From contig OZ234495.1 of NCBI GenBank assembly GCA_965153455.1, positions 5,146,001-5,210,000 on the forward strand: a stretch of DNA of 64,000 nucleotides, read 5' to 3'. Made by a program: the position numbers and the translations under genes. The stretch's first letter is position 1. Every line of letters begins with the position of its first letter. The stretch is from Sphagnum compactum. Lineage: Eukaryota; Bryophyta; Sphagnopsida; Sphagnales. The notes under the pieces are model-generated. The model did no database searches. It was not told the DNA's origin and saw only the letters and a program-made list of their open reading frames with translations. Shown here piece by piece: positions 47,371 to 58,270 of the stretch.

Positions 47371-50300
47371 TGATTTCAAGTGTAACTTTTGCATTATTGT
47401 TAACACATAAATAGACCAACATGAAGCATTTCTATTATGCAGCCTTCAATTTCTTCTTTGAAAATGCAATTAAAAAAAATTAGTTTTCTTTTTGCCATCA
47501 TCTTTGGGAATTATGTTCCCTTTAATTTGCAGACTTGATTTTTATTGAGTTTCTTCCATTACATGATCTTCAAATTTGATATTATTCACAAACATTTTGT
47601 ATCCTTCATTCTGTATTAGTCTATTTTCATTTTCATTAGACCCTTTCATTTTTCACACATTCATTCAATTAGGCCACAGGTGGAAAAACTCAAACAAACA
47701 AATGTCTTGTAAAGAATGAATATGGAATATGCTATTGTTATGGATGCCTAAAGAAAATAAGTGCAAGCAATTACAAGCAAGAATAAATATTTCATTCACT
47801 TTACATCATAAAGCAAAAATGATTTGCAAGATAATGTTCTAATCCAAAAATGTTTTGTAAGAAATATGCACAACAAACCACAAAAACAATCAAACAATCC
47901 ACCAAATGCAACATTCAAGAACATCAAAACATAAACAAAACATAAACAATGAAAAACAATATAAAGAAACAAAACACAAACCTTGGTATAAAATCATACC
48001 AAGGTTCCGAATTGATTAAATTATATCAAGTGATTAAAATTTAGTCTTGATTTGAGTTGGGTGAAATCCTTTGGTTGGCTACTATTTAGCATGGATTTGA
48101 ACAACCTAGGAATTTGTAGCTATGAAGTATGCACATAATTTTCTTAGGAAATCAAGGTATTAAGACGACCATGTCACAAAGAATGATAATGTGAATAGCA
48201 ATTATGGTTGTTTATTGATTCTTTATTCTTGATTTTGGGAATACTACCACTAATTGACCATCCTCCCCACTCATTATGCAAGGCTACACCTCCTTGGTGG
48301 AAGATGTTTCTGTCACATTAACATGAAAAAACATGATTATTATCATGAAACATTCCAACATTTTGCCTCACAAATAGTCATCCCTAGCTAGGCACCTTTG
48401 CTTATGACAATCCTTGATCGTCTTCGTCCATGTAGTTACCCTTGATTCACATTCCATTGATTCAAAACTTGGAATGCTTTCTAACCCAAGTTACAAAAAA
48501 ATAGATGATAAAAGTAAGTGTTTGCCATGTTACATAATGTTATAAAAAGTAATCACATGTTACAATTTGTCCCTATAAATGAGGACACAAATATGCATGT
48601 GACACCCAACATATTTGTGATAATTGAAAAAGTGGTGTTCACGGCCAAAACACACATTTATTATTGCAATAGCCCAACCAAGATCAATGTCTTTTTATCG
48701 CATCAACCATTTTGTGAGGATGCAATTGAAAGAATACCCAAATGCACCCCATTCATGAATCTGCCAACCATAAATGAAATCTTTCTTATTGCCCATTGGA
48801 AATTCTTGGATGGTTCATAGTTGGACATTTTGTCACTAGGTATAGAACTTTAGCCACCAATTGGAACAATCCTTCAACTTCCCAAATTCTATTTCGGCTT
48901 GGATTTGCCAAGTCTCCACAACTAATGACCCCACCCTCCCTACAAATAACATGGGCCCCCTCCATTTGCATCATTGAGAAGATTGTTTGCCATTGCCTAT
49001 TGTTGAAGCCTTTAATAAGCCATTACCAACAACTACTTTCAATGGGTGAGCTAGGGGCATGTTTATTCCTCTTGAGAATGTGTAAAGCCTAAAAACCCTT
49101 GCACACCTTGGCACTAAATAAAACATACCAACCCTTTTCATGTCACAAATTTTGTTGCATATGGTTATGGACTCATTGAGGTTATGTGTCCGAGGAAAGG
49201 GGGGGGGGGGGGGGGGGGGAGGGGAAGGCCTTATAACAACGATTCATTGTTGTGAAGATGTCAAAGAATGGGTGCCAACCCCATTTTCTTCACTCAACTT
49301 TTATAACATCAACTCGATCAAAATCTCACATTTTGTCCTCCACATATTTGACAATCTTCTTTTCACAATCCTCCTACCATTATGTTTCAAGATTTTTATT
49401 ATCTCATTCAAGTAACTTGTATTTGATATATTGAACCAATGTTTTGAATTCACTCTCTAAAGTTATCCAGGATTCATTACATGATTCATAGTAATGTTGA
49501 TTGCATTTTGTTTGGACTTTATGCAACAATGTTGTCAAAATTGATGAAATCAAAGTTAGAAGCTAGATTTAGACTTGGGGCAAATGGCTTACATGTTACA
49601 AGCTTCTTTTCACAAAAGAATCAACCATGCTTGACATGTTATAAAAATGGCATTAAAAAATAATTATAAATACAATAATAGAGGTAGGTGTGGCTTATTT
49701 GATCTTTGTGAGTCCACAACAAAAAATGATGCCATAAACACACTATAAATCCATTCATCCCATCCTTTTGAACAAGCATGGCCTTGAAATCATTCAAAGA
49801 AGAATTCTTTGAATCAAATTTTGTCAACATTTATGGAAGCAAGTTAAACAAGCTAAGTGGTACCTTGATTGGTAGAAGTACAAACGATTCCCATGGGACC
49901 ATTATGTTTTGATCAGTTTTAACCTCCACAAGTTTGAAATAGTGATTTTGTGAATGTTGAATGTCTTTCAAAGTGTGCAAGTCCCATAGAATAACATTTC
50001 GATGCAATGGAAATGGATGGATGTGTGAAGGCATCTTGGATTCACTTTGATTCTCCCCTCCCATATTGGGATGAAGCAGACTTGGTATAGCAAAATTTGT
50101 TGCCTTTGAGGTGTATTGAAGGATGTGAAGGCCTTTAATATTAATGTCACTTTTTGTTATCTTGCTTTTGTGCATGGCAATTGCTAGTTATATCAAATGA
50201 AGTCAATACTTTTGTGATAGTCACATATATTACCAACAACGGTAATTATATCTTGACCAATTAACAGAGGCAACTTTGTCTCCTTTGTCATCTATTTTGT

Positions 50301-52700
50301 AACTTTGGGTTCATCAATATCCAGCTCCTCTTATGGCAGATCCACCATGGAATACATGTCATTTGATGAACTTGCATGCCATTTTTTGGGTGATGCACCC
50401 CCCTTTTAACAAAATTTTTGCATGTTTTGTCTTGAATTTTTTGGCACACCTTTTTATTTCTCTATTGTAATGAAGCTTTAACAGTAACAATAACCCTTTG
50501 AGGGTTTTGAACCTACACACCTAAACATAGACATGTTCATTCAGATTGGAGTTTTTTTGAAAGTTGTCTTTACATCTACGTTAGCTTGGGTCTTTAACTT
50601 CAATTGAATAGAGGAGGCATCATTATCTCAATTTATCACTTCAACTCCTTTGATAACTAGGCATCAATCAGCATTGGCATAAAGATGGGGTTTTTTATTC
50701 TTAGGTAAATGGGAGTGTCTAGGCACCCTTTAAACTTGTGGTCAAAAAGTCGCAACTTACTTTACCATTCCCCTACACAATACACCCATTGGAAGTCATG
50801 ACAATCCTTGTACCCATTTAATGTCATTTAATGGGTTCACATGTGATGAAATAATCTCAAGTAGAAGTTCATTATAAAGTTCAAGAGCCACCCATTGTTC
50901 TATAAATCAAGTAGATGTCAATTTCACATATTACCTTGGCAATCTTTCAAACCCATCTAACACTCCTATTTCCTTTTTTGCAACCATCTTAAATAGTCTC
51001 CAAAACCTTAAACTCTTCCAACTACCACTCAACTTTGTGCTACTTCTTATGGCCACTTAAACCCACCACATGTTAAAAAGAATTGTTTCACAACTGCAAA
51101 AAAAAAAAAGCCAGTAATGACAACAATGCAAAATAAATTCAATCTAATGAAGCCTAAAAGTTATATGTAAAAAATACATTAATTTTTTTTCACAAATACT
51201 TCAAACTCTATAATAGAAATCTTGCATTTCTTTTCTACTATGTTTCCTTTGAGGGGTTCAACTTTTACAAGGTTTCAAACCTCTACAATGAATTTAGGTC
51301 AACACAAATTTAAGATTTCAAATCCATGTCAACATGACTACACATTACATCTTTCACCCAATGTTGTTATAGTAGTAGTTGCCATGTTACAAACCAACAC
51401 AAAACATCCAACTTGTTGTGGCCACAATTGGGATATAGATTGTATTGTTATAAACCAACCTAAAATCACTAACGACTTCCATCTAAAACTATGCTATGAG
51501 AGATCATAATAAAGAAAAAAATGTAAACCACAAAAGTCAAATTGCTAACAACATGGTTCAAAACATCTAAAAATGAAAATCCCATATCCACATATGTTTT
51601 GGTGTTAATAATTATATTTTTGGGGAGTTTTCATTTTTTTTTACTTGACAAATTTGAAATTGACCTATGCAAAGGAATTTTAGTGAAAAAAGACACAAAT
51701 TCATGAATTTTCAAAAAAAATTGAAATAAAAATACCAAATCTTTTTAATAGGTTTTGTGAGTAACCAACAAGGAAGTTCTTTTAAGAAATATTTTAATAT
51801 CTTGTTTATAACCAATTTTTTATAAATCTTGTTGTGAATGATCATCATTTTGGCTACCTCACAATATTCACATTGGAACTTGGTTTATTCAAGAATTGTT
51901 GAAATGGTTTGAAAAAATAAGACTAGTTAACCATAATGTTGATGATGATGTTTTTTGGGAGCATTTCCACCACACATTTGTAAACTACACCTTTAAAATA
52001 AATAATTTTAATGTTTATTGTTTATTGTTCTTGACCATAAATATAAAAAGTTTAACTTTAAACAATAAGAGATCATTTAAGTTCTTACATTTGGACCAAT
52101 CATTATCACTAACCAAAATCATAGGAGGAAATTTTTACAAAATTGCCTTTCGTGACTCCAACATTTTGGCCATATTTAGTGCATAATACGAAAGTTTTCA
52201 TCATGTTGCAAAATTTAATATCAAGGGATGTTTAGTACTGTGGGGGTGAAGATGCTTTAACAACTATTGTAAAACATTGCTACAAACTACTTTGATGATG
52301 GGCACCTTTAAACTTTGAGGTGCTCTTGCAAGGGTGTGGGTTTGGGGACAATTTGCTCCAAGTTACTCGTGCAAGCAAATGACCTATGAATGTGTAAGGT
52401 GTGGGGAGCACATTGCTCTTATGCTATCATGGCAAAGGGATGAAGGTGTTACAAATTCCTATGGAGGTGCTAGATTGTTTAGTGAAGGTGACTTGAGTAT
52501 GGTTGTTTAGAGTGGATTGCTTAGAGTGGAGTGGAGGAACTAGAGTTTGCACAAGACCGAACTCAAAAACAAAGGTAACTAACAAGCAAAAGCAAAGGTG
52601 ACTTAACAAGCAAGTTGACCAAAACAAACAAGGAACCATGTTACCACAATTGGGGCTACAACCTAGAATTCACACATAATAAGGTACACTGTCCTCTCTC
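47371..52700. other. 5 kb of AT-rich DNA without a recognised gene
   Basis: Short ORFs on both strands (for example 48518-48820, 49831-50175, 51222-51509 and 51896-52186) show no motif I recognise. A G21 tract lies at 49199-49219. Parts may be unrecognised old transposon sequence. Confidence 0.4.
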
Positions 52701-52707
52701 TTCATTA

Positions 52708-52940
52708 CTTCATTGTTTCTTGCCCTCAGAGCTCACGGAGCCTCATAATATTTTTGCCCTCAGAGCTTCCATAGCTTTCACAATTTCTTGCCTTTCAAGC
52801 TATTAGAGAGCTTCATAATTTCTTGCCCTTAGAGCTTCCAAAGCTTTTTATAATTTCTTGGCCTCCAAGCAAGCTTCTTGAGCTTTCATAGTTTCTTGCC
52901 TCTTAGGGCTCGCAGAACTTCATAGTTTCTTGCCCATAAA
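52708..52940. repeat. 35-bp minisatellite
   Basis: Seven degenerate units of 34-38 bp with the pattern TTCATAATTTCTTGCCCTCAGAGCTTC-AAGCTT. The TGCC anchors fall near 52721, 52755, 52789, 52824, 52859, 52897 and 52931. No frame stays open through it. Confidence 0.88.
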
Positions 52941-53249
52941 AATTGTAACGAACGTAGGGAATGCTTGGAAACATTGTAACTTTGAATAGAATTTTGTAAT
53001 CAAAGATGTTCACAAAGGGAACAGTTAGGGGTGCTACCAAACACTCACTTACAAGACCCTTTTTGAGCTGCTACATAACTCTGGCAGTCTAATAGGAAAT
53101 CTACCTTTTTTGAAGATTTGATGGTATCGTAACCACCGGCCTACCACCATCCTAAGACTAAGTTACCACCTAGTGCCACATCAGCTGCCAACAAGGATTT
53201 AGTGTTAAGTAGCACCGTTGGTATGAATTAGTGAAAAAAAGGCCCATGA

Positions 53250-54028
53250 TCATTCACATTTAGGGCTGCACATGTCACTCCCAGATAGATGTATATTATC
53301 ACACGGCCAGCCAGGTGAGCTATCATGGTCAATCAAAAGGTTGGTAGCAACCAATTCCAAATTCTTTACACACTGTACTAGACAACCATGAATGCAGACA
53401 ACCATGATCGAGCTATGAAAATAGAGAGAAGCTTGAATAGTTGTGGATGTTGTGTACTTAACTGGGTTTATGCACATGTCACTCCCAGATAGATGTATAT
53501 TATCACACGGCCAGCCAGGTGAGCTATCATGGTCAATCAAAAGGTTGGTTGCAACCAATTCCAAATTCTTTACACACTGTACTAGACAACCATGAATGCA
53601 GACAACCATGATCGAGCTATGAAAATAGAGAGAAGCTTGAATAGTTGTGGATGTTGTGTACTTAACTGCCAGTGTTTCTTCTCAAGCAGATGCTCTTTTC
53701 TGCAGCCCAAGCCTCTGCTACATTATGTTGCAGTTCAGACCTCAGACCCAACACATGCGCTCCTGCAACAATCAATCTGTTTGTTAGTACTGTTGAACTA
53801 ATCCTTCAGCACATCAGTAAACAATCCAGTCTCTGACTTTGCTGCAGATACCCATGATGTTCTATTCTCTTTGCATGATCATTCATGTATTTTGCCTTTC
53901 ACACATGGGCATTAGAGTTCAAGAATTTAGACCCTTCTTTGCAATTTACTGCAATGGAGATGCTGCCAAGATCAAGCATTTCATATCTATCAAGTACTCT
54001 AGCATGAGCTGAAATTTCATGCAGTCTC
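53250..54028 (-). CDS. possible 3' exons of an unrecognised gene
   Basis: Three minus-strand pieces look exon-like. 54028-53950 gives RLHEISAHARVLDRYEML and more after a TTTTCAG acceptor. 53762-53667 gives LGLRSELQHNVAEAWAAEKS and ends before a GTTAAGT donor. A final piece containing ELVATNLLIDHDSSPGW ends in the stop at 53250. The second and third join in phase across a GTTAAGT...CTAG intron, but the first does not join the second in phase with the sites I chose. I do not recognise the protein. It could also be 3' UTR or non-coding transcript sequence of the RNC1-like gene, which is transcribed in the same direction. Confidence 0.3.
53267..53668. repeat. 204-bp tandem duplication
   Basis: Positions 53267-53464 recur at 53471-53668, a period of 204 bp. 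I see a single substitution (GGTTGGTAGC against GGTTGGTTGC), so the duplication is recent. The period equals 68 codons, so the minus-strand frame stays open through both copies. Each copy carries the same GTTAAGT donor-like and CTAG acceptor-like signals. Confidence 0.93.
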
Positions 54029-54029
54029 C

Positions 54030-55151
54030 TGAAAAGAAAATTTCAGTATCATTTACTTTTACCACTCCACAGAAGGCTTGTTCACAGAGAGACCAGTCCA
54101 CTCGGATAGTGTATATATGCAGCACATATTCCATCTGGGATTTCAGAACTGCTAATCCAACATCAGGATTAACAACAAATGTCCACAACAACAAGATTAG
54201 TGATAATCAAGTAGGCATTTAAACTTTTCTAAGAATTGAGAACTTGTGTGTACATACAGTGTGGCCAACCTGGAAAAAATTGAGAGATTAAGAGATAATA
54301 AGGATTTAGAGTTTTCATGCAGCATATATATACATAACATCCTCTTTCCTGATGTTGATGCCTGAGCATTCTGGCTGGAAAAAAAAACAGTTGTCCCACA
54401 TGCCAATGTTTCAGCCTGAAGAAAAGTTGGTTAATACTAAATCCAAGAAATGGAAAAGAGATGATTAGAAGTACAATTATGCTCAATGATATATGCCACC
54501 AGTGATAGTCTCTATCACCATGGAAAAATCAGAGATCAGGAACTAACAGATTGTCGCCGAAACAAGCAACTATTATAAGAGGGATGTAAACTTTCTACAA
54601 CTTGTCAACCCAATTGTCATAGACCGCCAAGCACACAGCTTTGTAGAAAGAGCTTAGTGATTTAGAAACATCTGTGAGAGAAGTACGGCCATTAACACAG
54701 AGAGAACAGCATTCTATAAGGCATGTGGCTGCTTAGAAACAACTGTGAGAGAAGTATGACTATCTGCAATTATAAACCTAGGCTTTGTGGGGATCTTGAT
54801 AGCACTTGTGAGGTGCCCAGAGCCCCACAAAGAAAGGGCCACTTTGCTTTGAAACAGCAAAAGTCCTGGACAACAGCAGAAGCATTCACTGTGCTCTCCA
54901 GTGTTACGAAAACCACTAGTTTTGTTTGTGGCTGATGAGCCAATTTGCAAATACAAGGCAAAACTCTAGCATCTGTACTGGGAACTAAATGCACTACACA
55001 GTATGAAAATTACTGTCAGGGAATACCATTTCCAGATGGAAGTAAAGCCTCTATAGCTCCTCACAACAAATTGAATTTGCCTGCCTGTCAACCACAATCA
55101 CTTAAGATGCCTGCAGAAGGCTTCCTAGCTCCATGAAATGGAGCCCACCTT
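54030..55151. other. 3' flank of the RNC1-like gene
   Basis: No ORF is convincing. Small minus-strand pieces such as AETLACGTTVFFSSQNAQ near 54415-54365 might be further exons of the unrecognised gene to the left. Otherwise this is probably the 3' UTR and spacer. Confidence 0.35.
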
Positions 55152-57897
55152 TTATATTGGTGATTCTGTTTGCTCAAAGTTGAATACTCTAAACATGAGC
55201 CGACGAACCTCAGGTCGACCATATACTGCATAACCAAGGCCATGAATAGCCTGAGAGACACCAGTTGTTGAAAAGTTGCGTAGGCGCCTAGCTCTTTCAA
55301 ACATTTCCTTACGCTCCTCACCATATATGATATAATGATGCAGCTTCTTGTCACGCAAATAGCGGCCACAGAGCCGGTTTATCAACAACCGTCGATGCTT
55401 CTCTGCCAACCAGACACCTGGACCATCTAGGTGCTTCATCAAAAGCCTCTCTGCCATGATCACATCCTGTTCATTCAAAGACATGAGATTCAGCAGTGTC
55501 CCTCACCCAGAAAAAGAGGCAAATGCAGAGGATCCAGTGAATTGTCTGTGTCCAGCAGATTCAGGTGATAGGTACCCATGGTTTCCCTTCATGATGTCCA
55601 TGCTCAATGAAGTGGTATGTAAATCACAAAGATTGTGATTTGAAGACAGTTCACAGGACTGTTCAAGAGAGAAGCACATACACAGATATTTTTCCTAGCG
55701 TTGCATCAAGCTCAGACACCACTCAGAGTGAGAGCTGAGGTAGGAGAGGAGCACCTGAATCTTTGACCCCAAGTATTCTAACCGTTCAAATGTAAAGCGT
55801 GGATGCTCCATCTTATATGCTGATGGATGAAGAAAACATAACTGCCCACATCACATGCAGAAGCATTAGAGTCTTAGACATGTTGAGCACACAAATGTCT
55901 GCCTGGCTCTTACAAGACCTTTGGAGCCTCCGGACCTTTCTGTTCAACACAATAGTAACAGAATTTCATGAGAAAATGGCTTAGAATGCAGCCCCAATGG
56001 TCACAAAAATGCATATCAACAAACCCTGCCAAAAGCATGCAGAAGAATATTCCATTGGTTTACTGTCAAATTCAGTTTGATGTCCAATTATGGAATGATC
56101 TACTGTGGGCTGTAAACATGTGCTTATTTGTTTATGATACTTAAAAGCATAGAGAGCATCTTCTCAACTATGGCAACCTAAAGATGTCATGCAATATTCC
56201 ATTTCAGAGACCTACATCAATCCTCACATTAACAATTTGTGATTCTTTCTCCTGCATTGGGGATGAACCTGATGGACACAGATAATTGTCTCTGCAAACC
56301 TATCCCCATCCCCAGTGCTTAAAGTACATTCTTTTCTTTCTTTCTAGAGAGGGAACGCACCTGAAGCCCAAGTTCTAGTTCGGTATTACGAGCCTTTGTA
56401 GTCTCAGAATCAGTGTCTGCCACTGGAAGTGGATATCCTAGAATTTGCTTCACATGCTGGAGGCTTTCAGCTTCCCACAGATTGCCTCGAAATCGATGCA
56501 TTCCAGGAGGTACACATGCTCGGAAAAGACGTGGCTCTGAGAACAATGTCCCTGGTAGAGGCTGCAGTAGGAAGAAACCACAACCTAGGATCTGAGCTAC
56601 CAGAAAATCTTGCAAGCTCAGAAACCGTTTTAGCACAAACCCAAAACCAGGGAAAGCAAGGAGAATACTGTAGTTTTCAGAGTGAAGCATGCAGACCTGG
56701 TAGAAACAGATTTCCTGCCAAGTCAGTCTCTTGCCATCAAGCTCTGGAGAAAGATAGTCTAGGTCGTGTACATTCCTCATCTTGGGCTGACATGTCTTGG
56801 CATCCACATCCATGCCAAAAACCTCAAACAGTACTCTGTACACTTCTGGCATGCCCAGAGTCAAGTAGATTGCTCCCAGCAGCGCCCAGAACACTGACCT
56901 ACATCCAACTTCTGCAATTTTCATTTCTTCTTCCTAAAACAAATCAAGAAAATGCTTATACAAAAACCTCAAAAGCTAAACATATATAATAATTCTGGTT
57001 GTACTAAAGCAGACAATGCAAGCCTAATAATGCACTTCAATCTGTCTTACAAAATTCTGAATTATGTTACCTGCAAATAGGCTCACGAATGTCTCTCTTT
57101 ACACAATCCAAGTCTTCATTAGGGTACACCAGTCGGTCCATGGATGCAGCTATTATCCACGAGGGAAGCACCTTCTTGCTAGTGAGTCCAAAGACACGCT
57201 CTCGCAGACACCCAGTTGTTTCCCTTGGAAACATTTGCAGGAAAAGCTCAGCAAAGGCGAGCTCAACAACAAACTGCCCCAAGAAAGCAAGGCGCGAATG
57301 AGCTTTTCTCACATATGGGGCCTTTTTAGCTCTTTGGCTTGCTTCATGCTGGAAGGCAAGGTACAGCAGTGTGTCCAGATGTGCTCCAGGAGTGTCTTCC
57401 TCCACTTCCAATGATGCTAACCCTAGTGCATCTTTTGCTTCCAACAGATTCTCTTCCATCCATGCCTTGTCTAGATCGTTGAGAGATACTGATGGCAAGC
57501 AGGAGCTAAGAAGCGGGAAGGATTTCAACGACAATTGTGGACTGTTCAAGAATTTTTCGGCAAGCCGTGTGTCATCTAAAGGAGCTTTAAGAATTACTCT
57601 TGGCTTTCGTGGCTTTGGTTTTGGAGGAGATTTCGCCTGAGCAAGCTTACTGGTAGCTTGCACATAAACCACCACCGGCTGCTTTGGAGCAGCTGCACGC
57701 AAAGAAGGCTTATCGTTGCTTGAAATTAGGCTCCTGAATGACGTACCCGCTGAAATGGAGTCGGAGAAGGAAATTTGGGAGCAAGAACACTTGAAGAGAG
57801 AGCAGAGTGGAGATGCAACGGAGTGCGGGGAGGCCGATAAACGCCATCTCCCTAAAGAAGGTTCCATTTCGCCCCCTTGCTGCGCTGAAACCTTCAA
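55152..57897 (-). CDS. RNC1: RNC1-like double RNase III-domain protein (organellar intron splicing), 5 exons
   Basis: Exons in minus order: 57897-57071, 56898-56697, 56561-56361, 55841-55755 and 55466-55152. All are GT-AG and in phase, giving 543 residues. A Ser-rich N-terminal 40-60 residues looks like a plastid transit peptide. Two degenerate RNase III domains follow: HSRLAFLGQFVVELAFAELF paired with SVFWALLGAIYLTLG, and FERLEYLGSKIQ paired with VSQAIHGLGYAVYG. In the family signature E-x2-E-x3-D, the first domain has S, A and Q and the second has E, E and S, so catalysis should be lost. RACVPPGMHRFRGN and EKHRRLLINRLCGRYLRDK also match what I remember of RNC1 (Arabidopsis At4g37510, maize RNC1), an RNA-binding factor for chloroplast group II intron splicing. 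A start at 57867 (MEPSLGRW) is also plausible. TTAGGGTTAGGG motifs lie 190-280 bp upstream. Confidence 0.93.
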
Positions 57898-58270
57898 GCC
57901 GACCTGCGACCCGAGGAAGAAACCTAGTCCATCTCCGTGGTAGCAACCAAAACCTCACAGCGCGTTTGCATTTGCTTCACAACACAGGCTTCAAACAGTT
58001 CCTGGCCATTGTCTCTCCGTGTGTCTCGCTCTCTTAATCTCTGCTCTCACTCTCTCACACCAGGTATTCGGATGAAAGGGATAACGTTAGGGTTAGGGTT
58101 AGGGTTTGGCGCTCTTTTTTTCTCCTTCTGATATCTCTCTCGCGGGTTTCGGGAGGAAAGGATAACGTTAGGGTTAGGGTTTAGCGCTCTTTCTCTGTCC
58201 TTGCGTCAGGTGCTGCTGCTGTGTGGAAACGATAGGGTATATGAACTGGCGGCGTCGAAGCTTTCCGATA
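57898..58270 (-). promoter_or_regulatory. upstream region of RNC1-like gene with duplicated telomere-type motifs
   Basis: GGATAACGTTAGGGTTAGGG occurs at 58079-58098 and again at 58160-58179, each followed by AGGGTTT[GA]GCGCTCTTT. The pair is a tandem duplication with a period of about 81 bp. On the minus (coding) strand they read AAACCCTAACCCTAAC, containing the telo-box AAACCCTAA known from plant promoters and leaders of translation- and organelle-related genes. Confidence 0.6.

Noticed and set aside
56429-56989. 186-codon plus-strand ORF
   Set aside because: It is the antisense of conserved RNC1-like exons 2 and 3.
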